The notes: generated by a model not told the origin, from the sequence alone. 64,000 nucleotides of DNA from Phycisphaerae bacterium (GCA_025924315.1 JAICIO010000005.1:1-64000); one strand, 5' to 3'; shown: positions 16,462 to 25,646, numbered from the stretch's first letter. Program-made: numbers and translations.

Positions 16462-16974
16462 ATGCAGCACTTTCGCAAAATGCCCGGCGGCTATTACGTC
16501 GCCCACAACTGCACCGTGGTCGGTGACGTCACGATCGGCGAGCACTCGAGCTTCTGGTTCAACGCGGTCGTGCGGGGCGACGTCGCACCGGTGAAAATCG
16601 GCAAACGTGTGAACGTCCAGGACTGCGCCGTCGTTCACTGCGACACCGATGTCCCGAACATTATCGAAGACGACGTCGTCATTGGACACAGCGCCATCGT
16701 TCACGGCACGCACGTGGGCAAAGGCTCGCTCATCGGCATGGGCGCGACGCTCCTGAGCCGCACAAAGATCGGCAATGAATGTTTGATTGCCGCCGGTGCT
16801 GTTGTTCCGCCGGGGTTGGAAGTGCCGGATCGGATGGCCGTCATGGGTGTCCCCGGGAAAATCGTCCGCCCCGTAAAAGAGGAAGAACTCAAATACATGC
16901 GATGGCTCACCGAGCATTACGTCGAACTGGCGGAAAAGTACGTAACCGACGGGTTTCGAGACTGGACGAAGTGA
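16462..16974 (+). CDS. Gamma-carbonic-anhydrase family protein
   Basis: A left-handed beta-helix protein of 170 aa with hexapeptide repeats. The metal-binding region is intact: FNAVVRGDVAPVKIGKRVNVQDCAVVHCD and IGHSAIVHGTHVGKGSLIGMGA hold the expected histidines. Many family members of this YrdA/PaaY-like branch are annotated as carbonic anhydrases without proven activity. ATG 16462 is taken as start because a GTG at 16450 would lie within the upstream repeat. It is followed by an iterated GGTGATTGG repeat and dnaX. Confidence 0.9.
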   Translation: MQHFRKMPGGYYVAHNCTVVGDVTIGEHSSFWFNAVVRGDVAPVKIGKRVNVQDCAVVHCDTDVPNIIEDDVVIGHSAIVHGTHVGKGSLIGMGATLLSRTKIGNECLIAAGAVVPPGLEVPDRMAVMGVPGKIVRPVKEEELKYMRWLTEHYVELAEKYVTDGFRDWTK

Positions 16975-16977
16975 TGC

Positions 16978-17038
16978 TGGTGATTGGTGATTGGTGCGTG
17001 AGGAAAGGGTCTTTTCAAGCACCAATCACCAATCACCA
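16978..17038. repeat. GGTGATTGG iterated inverted repeat
   Basis: TGGTGATTGGTGATTGGTGC on the left and CACCAATCACCAATCACCA on the right frame a short spacer. Further copies are at 21731-21792, around 7322-7606, and as a half at about 10053-10078. Confidence 0.8.
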
Positions 17039-17108
17039 TGTTTGTTTCCTGGCGCTCGATCCGACATCGCTTTTCATCTTCCCCGATCGCACCTAAAATC
17101 CAGATCCA

Positions 17109-19076
17109 ATGTCCTACACCGTCCTCGCCCGCCGATACCGCTCTGGAACGTTCGACGAAGTCGTCGGGCAGGATCACGTTGCGCAGACGTTGAAGAAAGC
17201 GATCGAGTCCGGCCGCCTCGCGCACGCGTATCTTTTTTGCGGCACGCGCGGCACGGGTAAGACGTCGATGGCCCGGATCCTCGCCAAATGCCTCAACTGC
17301 GAAAGCTTCGATAAGCCCACGACGACGCCCTGCGGGAAATGCAGCTCCTGCCAGGGCATCGCGCGCGGCGACGACATCGACGTGATCGAAATCGACGCCG
17401 CCAGCAATACCGGCGTCGATAACGTTCGCGACATTATCGAGAACTCGCAATACCGCCCCGCTCGCGCACGCTTCAAGGTCTACATCATCGACGAAGTGCA
17501 CATGCTCTCGAAGAGCGCTTTCAACGCGCTGCTCAAGACACTGGAAGAACCGCCGAGCCATGTGAAATTCATCCTCGCGACGACCGAGCCGGAAAAAGTG
17601 CTGCCGACGATTCTCAGTCGCTGCCAGCGCTACGACTTCCGCAACATCCCCACGCGCGAGATCGCGGATCATCTCAAGGAGATCTGCAAAAAGGAGAAGA
17701 TCAAGGCGGAGGAGGACGCGCTGATGCTCGTCGCCAAGGCGGGTGTGGGCTCGATGCGTGATTCGCTTTCTCTGCTCGATCGCCTGCTGTCGATCGGCGA
17801 GAAAGAGCTGACGGTCGAAATTATCGAACAACTGCTCGGCATGCCGCGCGCCACCGCCATCTTCGAGCTCACTCAATCCATCGGCGAAGGCGATGTGAAG
17901 CAGACGCTCACGCGCGCCGACAAGCTGATCCAGAACGGCCTTTCGCCGGATACCCTGCTCCCCTCATTGGTCGATCACTTGCGGAACCTGATGATTCTTG
18001 GCGCGGTCGGCGGTGATACCGACATGATCGAGGTGCCGGGCTTGTCGATGAAGGAATTGAAGGAGCAGGCGGATCGGTTCGATCCGATCGTGCTGACGCA
18101 GGACATTACGATCCTCGAAGAGCTGCGTCGCCAGCTGCGCACGAGCCAGGCGGGCCGGGCGCTGCTCGATGCGACACTGGTTCGACTGGCCTTGGCGGAG
18201 CAGTTCACGAAGATTGGCGAATTGCTCGATCAAGTCAGCGGAAACGGTGCAACTTCAACTGGCGCCGCAAGGCCCGTTCAAAAAAAAAAGCCTGAAGTAG
18301 TCGAGGCGGACGCGAGAGCCGCGGTTGTCGCGGCGATGACGCCAGCACCAATGCCGGCATCCGAAGCGATTTCACCGGTCACTGTTTCGGCGGCGCCTCA
18401 AGTTACCACCACGACGATTACGCTCGAAGAAGACGAAGACGACGATCTCCCGCGGCCGGGAAAGGTCTGGGACAACTCCGGCCCCTCGCTCGCGGAGCTG
18501 CTCAAGCAGCAGGTTAATGTGAGCGTGCCGACGACTCCCGTGCCTGTGGCGGTGCAACCGATCACGGCCCCCGACGCAGCAATAAACATTGAGCCCGTCG
18601 CGGTCGAAAACCTGCCGGAAGTGTGGCAAAAACTCTTGGACGTGCTCAACGCAAAGAGCGCTGGCCTTCCCCCGCTCCTCGCCAATGCGCAGCTCGTCGG
18701 CATCGAAGAAAACCAGGCGATCATCCGCTTCCCGCACCGCGAAGCGTTCAGCGCCAGAACGCTCGATCGCAACGGCAAGAAGGACATCGTGCGCGACGCG
18801 CTGTGCGCTGTCGTCGGACAGAGCGTCGGGCTGAAGATCGATCTCGCGCCGCCCGATGAGACCGACAACGAGCCAGCGGCCTCACCTTCGGTGAGGCCGG
18901 CTCCCGCGCCGCGCGTGCAAAAACCGGTGGCGCCTGAACCCGCACCGTTGCCCGAGACGCCGATGATCCGTCTCACAACCGAACTCCGCGACGAGCTTCG
19001 GCAAAAGAATCCGCTCATCGATTCGCTCGTGCGCGAGCTCGGTGCCGAAATCGTCAAAGTTGAGCCCGCGACGTGA
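17109..19076 (+). CDS. dnaX: DNA polymerase III subunit gamma/tau
   Basis: The clamp-loader ATPase of the replicase. N-terminal VLARRYRSGTFDEVVGQDHV, Walker A GTRGTGKTS (residues about 45-53), a four-Cys zinc module (CLNC...CGKCSSC), DEVHMLSKSAFNALLKTLEEPP and the SRCQRYDF sensor are all present. Domain III ends near residue 385. The tau-specific C-terminal part (acidic/Pro-rich linker, then a polymerase-binding-type domain) follows. A run of ten A bases at codons 391-394 is a likely slippage site that would give a shorter gamma form. ybaB follows downstream. Confidence 0.96.
   Translation: MSYTVLARRYRSGTFDEVVGQDHVAQTLKKAIESGRLAHAYLFCGTRGTGKTSMARILAKCLNCESFDKPTTTPCGKCSSCQGIARGDDIDVIEIDAASNTGVDNVRDIIENSQYRPARARFKVYIIDEVHMLSKSAFNALLKTLEEPPSHVKFILATTEPEKVLPTILSRCQRYDFRNIPTREIADHLKEICKKEKIKAEEDALMLVAKAGVGSMRDSLSLLDRLLSIGEKELTVEIIEQLLGMPRATAIFELTQSIGEGDVKQTLTRADKLIQNGLSPDTLLPSLVDHLRNLMILGAVGGDTDMIEVPGLSMKELKEQADRFDPIVLTQDITILEELRRQLRTSQAGRALLDATLVRLALAEQFTKIGELLDQVSGNGATSTGAARPVQKKKPEVVEADARAAVVAAMTPAPMPASEAISPVTVSAAPQVTTTTITLEEDEDDDLPRPGKVWDNSGPSLAELLKQQVNVSVPTTPVPVAVQPITAPDAAINIEPVAVENLPEVWQKLLDVLNAKSAGLPPLLANAQLVGIEENQAIIRFPHREAFSARTLDRNGKKDIVRDALCAVVGQSVGLKIDLAPPDETDNEPAASPSVRPAPAPRVQKPVAPEPAPLPETPMIRLTTELRDELRQKNPLIDSLVRELGAEIVKVEPAT
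18280..18300 (+). other. Candidate programmed slippage site in dnaX
   Basis: Ten consecutive A bases (18280-18289) are followed by G, which creates the A-AAA-AAG heptamer used in E. coli dnaX. In the -1 frame the next codons are GCC TGA; in the +1 frame they are AGC CTG AAG TAG. Both alternative frames therefore stop within a dozen bases, giving a product of about 395 aa, the size expected for gamma. A GCCGCG/CGCGGC hairpin lies at 18318-18334. Confidence 0.65.
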
Positions 19077-19101
19077 CGCGCAAGCGGCTACCGCCGCGTT
19101 C

Positions 19102-19122
19102 GCGAGGGCAAGATGCCCTCGC
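19102..19122. repeat. Single hairpin GCGAGGGCA-AGA-TGCCCTCGC
   Basis: A nine-base-pair perfect stem with an AGA loop in the dnaX-ybaB spacer. No T-tract follows, so it is more likely a single REP-type hairpin than a terminator. Confidence 0.55.
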
Positions 19123-19195
19123 CACGCTGAAAAGATCACACGCTCTCAGAATGACAGCTCGGGTGTTATGGGTAAGGCCAAATAAGGAAACTGTG

Positions 19196-19528
19196 ATGTT
19201 TGACATGTTCAAAAACCTCGGAAAGCTCCGCGAAATCCAGTCCAAGATGCAGCAGATGCAGGAGGAGATGGCGCGCAAGCAGGTGACGGCGGATGCAGGC
19301 GCCGGCATCGTTACCGCGACCGTCAATGGTCGCATGGAGCTCGTCAAAATCCGCATCGACAAGAGCAAGATCGACGTGAACGACACGGAGATGCTCGAAG
19401 ATCTGATCACCGCCGCGGTCAGCGCCGCCCAACGCAAAGCGGCGGAGGCAATGCAGGAAGAAATGTCGAAGATGGCGGGCGACATGGGCCTGCCACCGGG
19501 GATGCTTCCGGGCAGCGGTGGGATGTAA
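19196..19528 (+). CDS. ybaB: YbaB/EbfC nucleoid-associated protein
   Basis: A 110-aa protein of the YbaB/EbfC family, small dimeric DNA-binding proteins that are usually encoded between dnaX and recR. It starts MFDMFKNLGKLREIQSKMQQ, with the coiled helical segment, followed by VTATVNGRMELVKIRID and ending in a Met/Gly/Pro-rich tail. ATG 19196 has AAGGA at a good distance; the longer in-frame start at 19073 would run through repeat DNA. recR is missing from its usual place downstream, where a repeat and an opposed amidohydrolase gene lie. Confidence 0.93.
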   Translation: MFDMFKNLGKLREIQSKMQQMQEEMARKQVTADAGAGIVTATVNGRMELVKIRIDKSKIDVNDTEMLEDLITAAVSAAQRKAAEAMQEEMSKMAGDMGLPPGMLPGSGGM

Positions 19529-19535
19529 GAATTAC

Positions 19536-19604
19536 GTTTAGCCGCGAGCTTGCTCGCGATTCTTTTTCGCACGAACATCATCGCGAGCAAGCTCGCGGCT
19601 AAAC
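19536..19604. repeat. TTTAGCCGCGAGC paired hairpin, copy 1
   Basis: A perfect 24-bp inverted repeat: 19536-19559 and 19581-19604. Each arm is GTTTAGC followed by the hairpin CGCGAGC-TT-GCTCGCG. A near-identical element is at 45118-45185. Confidence 0.9.
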
Positions 19605-19610
19605 AAGAGA

Positions 19611-21245
19611 TCATTTCGCGACGTATCCGGGGCCATAGAGCGGCACGCCCGGCAACGCGTCGGTCATCTTCCCGTCCTCAAACACAACGTTCCCGTTCAC
19701 AATTACCGCGTCGATGCCAACCGGATACTGATGCGGCTGCTCGAACGTCGCCATGTCCGCGACCTTCTCCGGATCGAAGATGGTCACATCCGCCCAATTC
19801 CCGACTTTAATTGTCCCGCGATCCTTGAAGCCGAAAACCATCGCGGGCTGTGAGGTCATCTTCCGCACGGCATCTTCGAGGGTGATGACCTTTCGCTCGC
19901 GGACGTATCGCCCGAGGACGCGCGTGTTCGTCCCGTAGCCGCGCGGGTGCGGCATATCTCGGCCGAACTGGCGCACCCCGCTGTCGGATGCGATCGACAC
20001 GATCGGACACTTCATGATCGTTTCGACTTCCGATTCATCCATCGTATGAAACACGCAGGACGCCCCGCCGGCGAGGTAAATGTCGATCGCGGCGCGGTAT
20101 TGGTCCTCCATCGTCACGTCCGGCGGCTGATCGCTTGTCTGCAAAAGTTCCTTCGTGGTCGCCTGCTGCTTTCGCGCGATCGCGACTTGCTTCAGGTTGA
20201 GCCCCGCGTACGTCGGGAAGCCGCGGCACGACGCGATCACGACGTACGACATGTCCTTCCGCGTGCGCGAGCCTTCGAAGTTCTGCTTCATCTCGTCGAG
20301 AACTTTCCGCAATTGGGCGGGATCACGCAAAATGCGCCGCGCCTCATCTCCGCCCTTCTCCAGCACCCAATCCGGCAACAGAGTCGAGATCGTCGTGCTC
20401 GATGCCGTGTACGGATATTGATCGAGCCACACGTCCTCGCCCGCGTCGCGCGCCGCCAGCACCTTCTTCAATGTGCTGTCGCTGCCGAGCTTCATCGCGA
20501 TCGTGTGCGGAAGTTTGAAATGCGAGATCTCAACGCGGCACTTCGCTTCGCGGCCGACGCGCAGGGCTTCGTCGATCGCATCCATCACCGCGCCGCTTTC
20601 CGACCGCATGTGCGTCGCGTAAATCCCACCAAAACCAGCGGCCACTTTTTGCAGCTCGATGATCTCTTCCGTGCTGCTGAACTCCCCCGGCGTGTAGATC
20701 AAGCCTGTCGAGAAACCGACGGCCCCTTCGACCATCGCCTGCCGCACGATCCCCTTCGCGCGCGTCATCTGCGCGACCGTCAACTCACCCGCCTTGTCGC
20801 CCTTCACTTCGCGCAGAATCGAGTTGTGCCCGATGAGCGTCGCGACATTGATCGCGACGCCATTCTTTTTCAGGTGATCGAAATACTCCCCCGGATGCAG
20901 CACGCTTCCGCCGCAGTTACCGACGACGATCGACGTCACGCCGTCGCGAACAAAGTTCTCCGCATGCGGGAGCCGGTAAAGATCCGTGTCGGCGTGCGTG
21001 TGCACGTCGATGAAGCCGGGCGCGACGATTTGCCCTTTGGCATCGATTGTTGTCGTCGCGTCGCCCGAAACTGCGCCCATCGCAACCACGCGGCCGTCCT
21101 TGATTGCGATGTCACCAGCAACGCGCGCCCCGCCCGTGCCATCGATAATCGTGCCGTTCTTGATCAAGAGGTCGACCTGCGCCCCCGACGCGATCGCCGA
21201 CGCGATCAGCACAAACAGCCCGAAAAGCCATCGATGAAACTGCAT
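19611..21245 (-). CDS. Exported D-aminoacylase-type amidohydrolase
   Basis: Metal-dependent amidohydrolase of the N-acyl-D-amino-acid deacylase group, 544 aa. After a signal peptide (WLFGLFVLIASAIASGA) come DLLIKNGTIIDGTGG, the metal-site GFIDVHTHADTD, VGNCGGS, the EISHFKLP region, and the C-terminal GNWADVTIFDPEKV beta-sandwich. The family removes N-acyl groups from D-amino acids or dipeptides; export suggests peptidoglycan-derived or environmental substrates. ATG 21245 is preceded by GGAGAT and starts the signal peptide; the much longer in-frame extension to 21767 is a shadow of the divergent gene. Confidence 0.9.
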   Translation of the reverse strand: MQFHRWLFGLFVLIASAIASGAQVDLLIKNGTIIDGTGGARVAGDIAIKDGRVVAMGAVSGDATTTIDAKGQIVAPGFIDVHTHADTDLYRLPHAENFVRDGVTSIVVGNCGGSVLHPGEYFDHLKKNGVAINVATLIGHNSILREVKGDKAGELTVAQMTRAKGIVRQAMVEGAVGFSTGLIYTPGEFSSTEEIIELQKVAAGFGGIYATHMRSESGAVMDAIDEALRVGREAKCRVEISHFKLPHTIAMKLGSDSTLKKVLAARDAGEDVWLDQYPYTASSTTISTLLPDWVLEKGGDEARRILRDPAQLRKVLDEMKQNFEGSRTRKDMSYVVIASCRGFPTYAGLNLKQVAIARKQQATTKELLQTSDQPPDVTMEDQYRAAIDIYLAGGASCVFHTMDESEVETIMKCPIVSIASDSGVRQFGRDMPHPRGYGTNTRVLGRYVRERKVITLEDAVRKMTSQPAMVFGFKDRGTIKVGNWADVTIFDPEKVADMATFEQPHQYPVGIDAVIVNGNVVFEDGKMTDALPGVPLYGPGYVAK

Positions 21246-21302
21246 GAGATGTATCTCCGGCAGATTGAATCTTCCCCGTGATTGCCGCCGCGAATTATAA
21301 CG

Positions 21303-21734
21303 ATGCCGGTTCAATCGGTCATGAAAGGCCCCTGGGAGCAAATCTTCTGGCTGGTGATCCTCGCGATCCCGATCGCCTGCATCGCGCGCACGGTCGTATT
21401 CGAAGAGGTCTTCCGGGAGCCGCGCGAGTGGTGCGAGAAGCGCAGTGAGAAGTGCCGGCATCTGCTCGAGCGGAAGTTCTTCTACCTCTTCACCTGCGAA
21501 TACTGCTTCAGCCATTGGGTGACGCTTTTCTTCCTGATCCTCACTCGGTTCAAGCTCCTGATTGACGACTGGCGCGGCTACATCATCGCATTCTTCGCCC
21601 TCGTCTTCGTCGCCAACGCATACCTCAATCTCTACTCCCGGCTGCGCGTCGACATCACGAAGAACAAGCTGGAGACCAAGAAGATCGAGGAAGAAGTCGG
21701 CCAGGCGCCGCAGCCGAAGAATAAGGTCGCGTGA
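21303..21734 (+). CDS. Membrane protein of unknown function with CEYC motif
   Basis: A 143-aa protein with two or three hydrophobic segments (IFWLVILAIPIACIARTVVF; WVTLFFLILT; GYIIAFFALVFVANAYL) and a cytosolic Lys/Glu-rich tail. Between the first segments sit a Cys/Arg-rich loop and FTCEYCFSHW, reminiscent of the conserved cysteines of DUF1360-type proteins, though I cannot confirm the family. Divergent from the amidohydrolase gene. The stop TGA at 21732-21734 lies in the first bases of an iterated repeat. ATG 21321 is an alternative start. Confidence 0.7.
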   Translation: MPVQSVMKGPWEQIFWLVILAIPIACIARTVVFEEVFREPREWCEKRSEKCRHLLERKFFYLFTCEYCFSHWVTLFFLILTRFKLLIDDWRGYIIAFFALVFVANAYLNLYSRLRVDITKNKLETKKIEEEVGQAPQPKNKVA

Positions 21735-21792
21735 TTGGTGATTGGTGACTGGTGCGTGACAGGTCATTCACCAACCCAATCACCAATCACCG
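21731..21792. repeat. GGTGATTGG iterated inverted repeat
   Basis: Left arm GTGATTGGTGATTGGTGACTGG and right arm CCAATCACCAATCAC enclose a short spacer. The stop codon of the preceding gene is formed by the first TGA of this element. Confidence 0.75.
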
Positions 21793-21858
21793 GTTTCGAT
21801 TGAGTCAGGCCGGGAAAGCGCCTAAAATGTGCCGGTGTCGTGACGGATCGCACGCCGC

Positions 21859-23652
21859 ATGCAACGAACACGGATGTACACATCACGCCGTTGGAACCTG
21901 GCCGAGCCAGACGATCGCGCGCGCGAACTCGCCGAGCGACTCAAGACGTCTCCACTCATCGCGCAGGTGCTCCTCAACCGCGGAATCAGTGAGCTCGAGG
22001 ACTGCCAGAATTTCCTCCGCCCGAGCCTCAAATGTCTGCACGATCCGGCGACGATTCACGATTTGACCAAGGCATCCGAACGCGTCGCGAAGGCCATTCG
22101 CGAGCGCGAGAAGATCGTCATTTATGGTGATTACGACGTCGATGGCATCACCGCGACGGCGATTCTTTGGCACGCGATTCGACTCCTCGGTGGTCACGCG
22201 GATTACTACATCCCGCATCGCATCGATGAAGGCTACGGCCTGAACGCAACCGCGATCGAGCAGATCTGCAGCGACGGCGCGAAGCTGATCATCACCGTCG
22301 ATTGCGGGATCACCGCGGTTGGGCCCGCGAAGGTCGCCCGCGAGCGCGGGGTCGATCTGATCATCACGGATCACCACGAATGGCACGAGGTGGCCGCCCC
22401 GCTCACCGATGGCGAAGCGACGCACGAGCCGATTCTGCCAAGCGCTTTTGCGATCGTGCATCCGCGGCTTCAGTTCAACGGCGCGGCGTATCCGAATCCG
22501 CATCTCTGTGGCGCGGGCGTCGCGTTTAAGCTCGCATGGGGCGTGGGGCTCGCGATGTCCGGTAGCGCGCGCGTGTCGGAATCCTTCCGCAACTTTCTCG
22601 TCGAAGCGACGGCGCTGGCGGCATTAGGAACGATCGCGGATGTCGTGCCGCTCGTCGGAGAGAATCGGATACTCGCGCACTACGGTCTGGGCGGGCTGAA
22701 GCACAGCAAGCTCAAAGGCATTCGCGCGCTGATCGATTCTGCCGGTTTGAACGGCCAGAATCTCGACTCGTATCACGTCGGTTTTCTGCTCGCGCCGCGC
22801 TTGAATGCCGCGGGTCGGATGGGGCACGCAAAACTAGCGGTCGAGATGCTGACGGCCGCGGACGAACCGCGCGCGGAGGAGATCGCGACGTATCTCGAAG
22901 AGCAGAACCGCGAGCGGCAGGCGATGGAGCGCGACATCCTCGAGCAGGCGCTGCACCAGGCGGCGGAGCTGAAGCTCGACACTGGCGACAGCCGCGCGAT
23001 CGTCCTCGGCGGCGAAGGCTGGCACGCGGGCGTCATCGGCATCGTCGCGTCGCGCATTGTCGATCGCTTCCACCGACCGGCGATTATGGTGGCGCTGAAC
23101 AACGGCATCGGCCAGGGAAGTGGGCGATCGATCAGCGGATTTCACCTCGCCCGAGCACTGGAAGCATGCGGCGAGCATCTCGAGGCCTTCGGCGGACATG
23201 AGATGGCGGCAGGCCTGAAAGTCCGCACGGAAAACTTCGAAGCATTCCGTCACTCCTTCACGGACCACGCCACCAGGATGCTCGCGCCCGAGCAGCTCGT
23301 CGCCGAATTAAAACTGGACTGCCTCGCGGACCTTCAGAATGTCACCGAGGCATTGGTCAATGATCTGAAGCGCCTCGGCCCTTTCGGTCATGGCAACCGT
23401 AAACCGATCCTCTGCTGCAAGGGCCTCACGCTTTCCGGGACGCCCCGCCGGGTGGGAAAAGCAGGGGATCACCTGCAGCTTTACGTGCGCCAGGGGAATG
23501 CGCAGATGAAGTGCATCGCCTTCGGCGCGGGCGAGCTATTCGATCGCCTCCAACCGGGCACGACGATCGACATCGCGGTCGAGCCGCAAATCAACGAATT
23601 CAACGGCCGAATCAGTGTCGAGCTGGAAGTGAAAGATTTGCAGTTCGCGTGA
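21859..23652 (+). CDS. recJ: Single-stranded-DNA exonuclease RecJ
   Basis: RecJ degrades single-stranded DNA 5' to 3' in recombination and mismatch repair. The DHH phosphoesterase motifs are all present: VIYGDYDVDGITATAI (near residue 90), IITVDCGIT, LIITDHHE, and the DHHA1-type half with GEGWHAGVIGIVASRI, plus RLNAAGRMGHA and GGHEMAAG. The length of 597 aa is typical. ATG 21859 is used; ATG 21874 is also possible. Confidence 0.95.
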   Translation: MQRTRMYTSRRWNLAEPDDRARELAERLKTSPLIAQVLLNRGISELEDCQNFLRPSLKCLHDPATIHDLTKASERVAKAIREREKIVIYGDYDVDGITATAILWHAIRLLGGHADYYIPHRIDEGYGLNATAIEQICSDGAKLIITVDCGITAVGPAKVARERGVDLIITDHHEWHEVAAPLTDGEATHEPILPSAFAIVHPRLQFNGAAYPNPHLCGAGVAFKLAWGVGLAMSGSARVSESFRNFLVEATALAALGTIADVVPLVGENRILAHYGLGGLKHSKLKGIRALIDSAGLNGQNLDSYHVGFLLAPRLNAAGRMGHAKLAVEMLTAADEPRAEEIATYLEEQNRERQAMERDILEQALHQAAELKLDTGDSRAIVLGGEGWHAGVIGIVASRIVDRFHRPAIMVALNNGIGQGSGRSISGFHLARALEACGEHLEAFGGHEMAAGLKVRTENFEAFRHSFTDHATRMLAPEQLVAELKLDCLADLQNVTEALVNDLKRLGPFGHGNRKPILCCKGLTLSGTPRRVGKAGDHLQLYVRQGNAQMKCIAFGAGELFDRLQPGTTIDIAVEPQINEFNGRISVELEVKDLQFA

Positions 23653-23675
23653 CAATGCACGACAAGCATGTCTTC

Positions 23676-23753
23676 GTAGGGTCCGCTTCAGCGGACCGGT
23701 TATTCGCTTTTCTGAAACAGAATAAATAACCGGTCCGCTGAAGCGGACCCTAC
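23676..23753. repeat. Family A REP element (C type), copy 4
   Basis: Complete GTAGGGTCCGC-type element between recJ and the transaldolase gene. Both arms are C type. Confidence 0.92.
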
Positions 23754-23808
23754 AGGTAACCTGAAATTGCGCGTACAATAATAGCATCTCAAAAACGAGG
23801 TCATCGTC

Positions 23809-24864
23809 ATGTCACTTCAATCCATCATTCAGGCTGGTACCAAAGTTTGGCTCGACGGCGTCGAGCCGAATGACGTGCGGAAGAACCGCGCTCGCGGAAT
23901 TACCGGCGCGACGTCCAATCCGATCATCATCTCCGAAATCATCAAGGCCGGCGGGCTCGATGAGCAGATTTCGAAGATGCTCGAGACTGGCGACGACGAC
24001 AGTACCATCGCGTGGAAGCTGACCGACTACCTTGTGCGCGACGCGCAGGAAGTGTTCCGCCCGGTATGGGAACAGACCAAGGGGGATGACGGCTACGTGA
24101 GCTTCGAGCTCGATCCGCTGCTCGAGGATGTTCAGAACCCGACTCCGCGGAAGGAGGCGGTGAAGAAGTATGTCGAGCTGGCGAAGAAGTGGTCGGCGGG
24201 TCACAAGAATCGCATGATCAAGGTGCCGGCGACGGATGCCGGCCTCGATTCGATGGAAGAGATCGCCGCCAACGGCACGACGATTAATGTGACGCTGATC
24301 TTTTCGGAGCGGCAATACAAGATCGCCCGCGACAACATCTGGCGCGGCGCGCAGCGGCGCAAGGAAGGGCTCGAGAACTTCAAAAGCGTTTACAGCATCT
24401 TCATCTCGCGCGTGGACGTGTACACGGAAAAGAACGAGCCGGACCTGAGCAAAGACGCGCAGGGAAAAGTCGGCCTGCTCAACGCAAAAGAGCTGTGGAA
24501 GATGAACAAGGAATTCTGGGCGGACAAGAAACTGCGCCTGAAACAGGAATTCATCTTCGCCAGCACCGGGAAGAAGATGAAGTGGCAGGCCGACGACTAT
24601 TACGTCGAGGCCCTCGTCGGGAGTGACATTCAAACCAATCCGCCCGCGACCAACGAATTCGTCGCGAGCAATGACAAGCAGTACCAGCGCACGGTCGATC
24701 AATTTCCGCCGAAAGCGATCATCGATGAGATCTACAAAAAAGTGGACATGAACAAGATGGAGCAAAAGCTGATGGAAGAGGGGACGCTGAAGTTCGCGGA
24801 TCCACAGAAAGCGCTGCTTAAGCTGATTGGCGAGAAGCGGAGTCAGCTGACGACGGCGAAGTGA
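23809..24864 (+). CDS. Transaldolase-family protein
   Basis: A class I aldolase of 351 aa. IIQAGTKVWLDGV and GITGATSNPIIISEIIKAGG are the N-terminal transaldolase signature, and NRMIKVPATDAGLDSMEE contains the Schiff-base lysine. ATTINVTLIFSE-type sequence (NGTTINVTLIFSERQY) follows. Such enzymes move three-carbon units in the non-oxidative pentose phosphate pathway. The C-terminal extension is Lys-rich and longer than in the minimal forms. GAGGTC precedes the ATG. Confidence 0.92.
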   Translation: MSLQSIIQAGTKVWLDGVEPNDVRKNRARGITGATSNPIIISEIIKAGGLDEQISKMLETGDDDSTIAWKLTDYLVRDAQEVFRPVWEQTKGDDGYVSFELDPLLEDVQNPTPRKEAVKKYVELAKKWSAGHKNRMIKVPATDAGLDSMEEIAANGTTINVTLIFSERQYKIARDNIWRGAQRRKEGLENFKSVYSIFISRVDVYTEKNEPDLSKDAQGKVGLLNAKELWKMNKEFWADKKLRLKQEFIFASTGKKMKWQADDYYVEALVGSDIQTNPPATNEFVASNDKQYQRTVDQFPPKAIIDEIYKKVDMNKMEQKLMEEGTLKFADPQKALLKLIGEKRSQLTTAK

Positions 24865-24884
24865 CGGGTCTCGATCGAAGCGAA

Positions 24885-24963
24885 CCCGCGGAGCTGCGCT
24901 CCGCCGCTAACTATGGAGAGGGCGATTGATCCCATATTTAGCGGCGGAGCGCAGCTCGGCGGG
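24885..24963. repeat. Inverted repeat, GGAGCTGCGCTCCGCCGCTAA family
   Basis: Arms 24885-24910 and 24938-24963 are 26 bp with a single mismatch. Each contains a GAGC-type inner hairpin and ends in TTAG/CTAA at the centre-facing side. Located between the transaldolase gene and ruvA. Confidence 0.85.
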
Positions 24964-24992
24964 CTCTGCACCTGCAAGGACGCACCGATTTC

Positions 24993-25631
24993 ATGATCTC
25001 CGCAATCACCGGAACCCTGAAGCGCGTGGACGAAGATCGCGTGCACGTGCAGATGGGAAACATCCTGTTCGAGCTGCTCGTCCCCGCGGCCGATATTCAG
25101 CAGCTCGAAGCGAGCGTCGGAAACGAGCTGACATTCCACACGATCTTTTACCTGCAAGGTGATGCGAGCGGCGGAAATATCGAACCGCGATTGATCGGTT
25201 TTCTGCGTCCGGAGGATAAAAAGTTTTTCACGCTCTTTACAACGGTCAAAGGAATCGGTCCGCGCACGGCACTTCGCGCGCTGACGGTGCCGGTGGGCGA
25301 GATCGCACAGGCGATTGAATCACGCGACGGCCGCGCGCTGGTGAAGCTCGACGGAATCGGCAAGCGCACAGCAGAGCTCATCATCGCGGAGCTTGCCGGA
25401 AAGGTATCGAACTTCGCATACCCAATTTCGATTCGGGAAGGTCAACCGGCGCGGGGCGCGATCCGGCGATCACCCGAAGAAGAAGACGCGATCTCCGCGT
25501 TGCTCTCGCTCGGCGAGCGACGTACGGACGCCGAGCACCTCGTCGATCGCGCGCGGGCAAGCGGCGCGAAGCTCACGACGCCCGACGCGATCGTGCGCGA
25601 AGCGATTCGCCTGCGCGGCGTCAGAGAATAA
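24993..25631 (+). CDS. ruvA: Holliday junction branch migration protein RuvA
   Basis: RuvA binds four-way junctions and recruits RuvB. The N-terminal OB fold (MISAITGTLKRVDEDRVHVQMGNILFELLVP), two helix-hairpin-helix motifs (TTVKGIGPRTALRAL and VKLDGIGKRTAELII) and the C-terminal domain III (DAISALLSLGERRTDAEHLVDRA) are all visible. 212 aa is normal. An AAGGA sequence lies upstream of the ATG. ruvB and ruvC are not adjacent. Confidence 0.95.
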   Translation: MISAITGTLKRVDEDRVHVQMGNILFELLVPAADIQQLEASVGNELTFHTIFYLQGDASGGNIEPRLIGFLRPEDKKFFTLFTTVKGIGPRTALRALTVPVGEIAQAIESRDGRALVKLDGIGKRTAELIIAELAGKVSNFAYPISIREGQPARGAIRRSPEEEDAISALLSLGERRTDAEHLVDRARASGAKLTTPDAIVREAIRLRGVRE

Positions 25632-25646
25632 GGAAACGGCGTATTC

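Noticed and set aside
19947-21281. 444-codon ORF antisense to the amidohydrolase
   Set aside because: Arg/His-rich shadow of a gene with complete amidohydrolase motifs.
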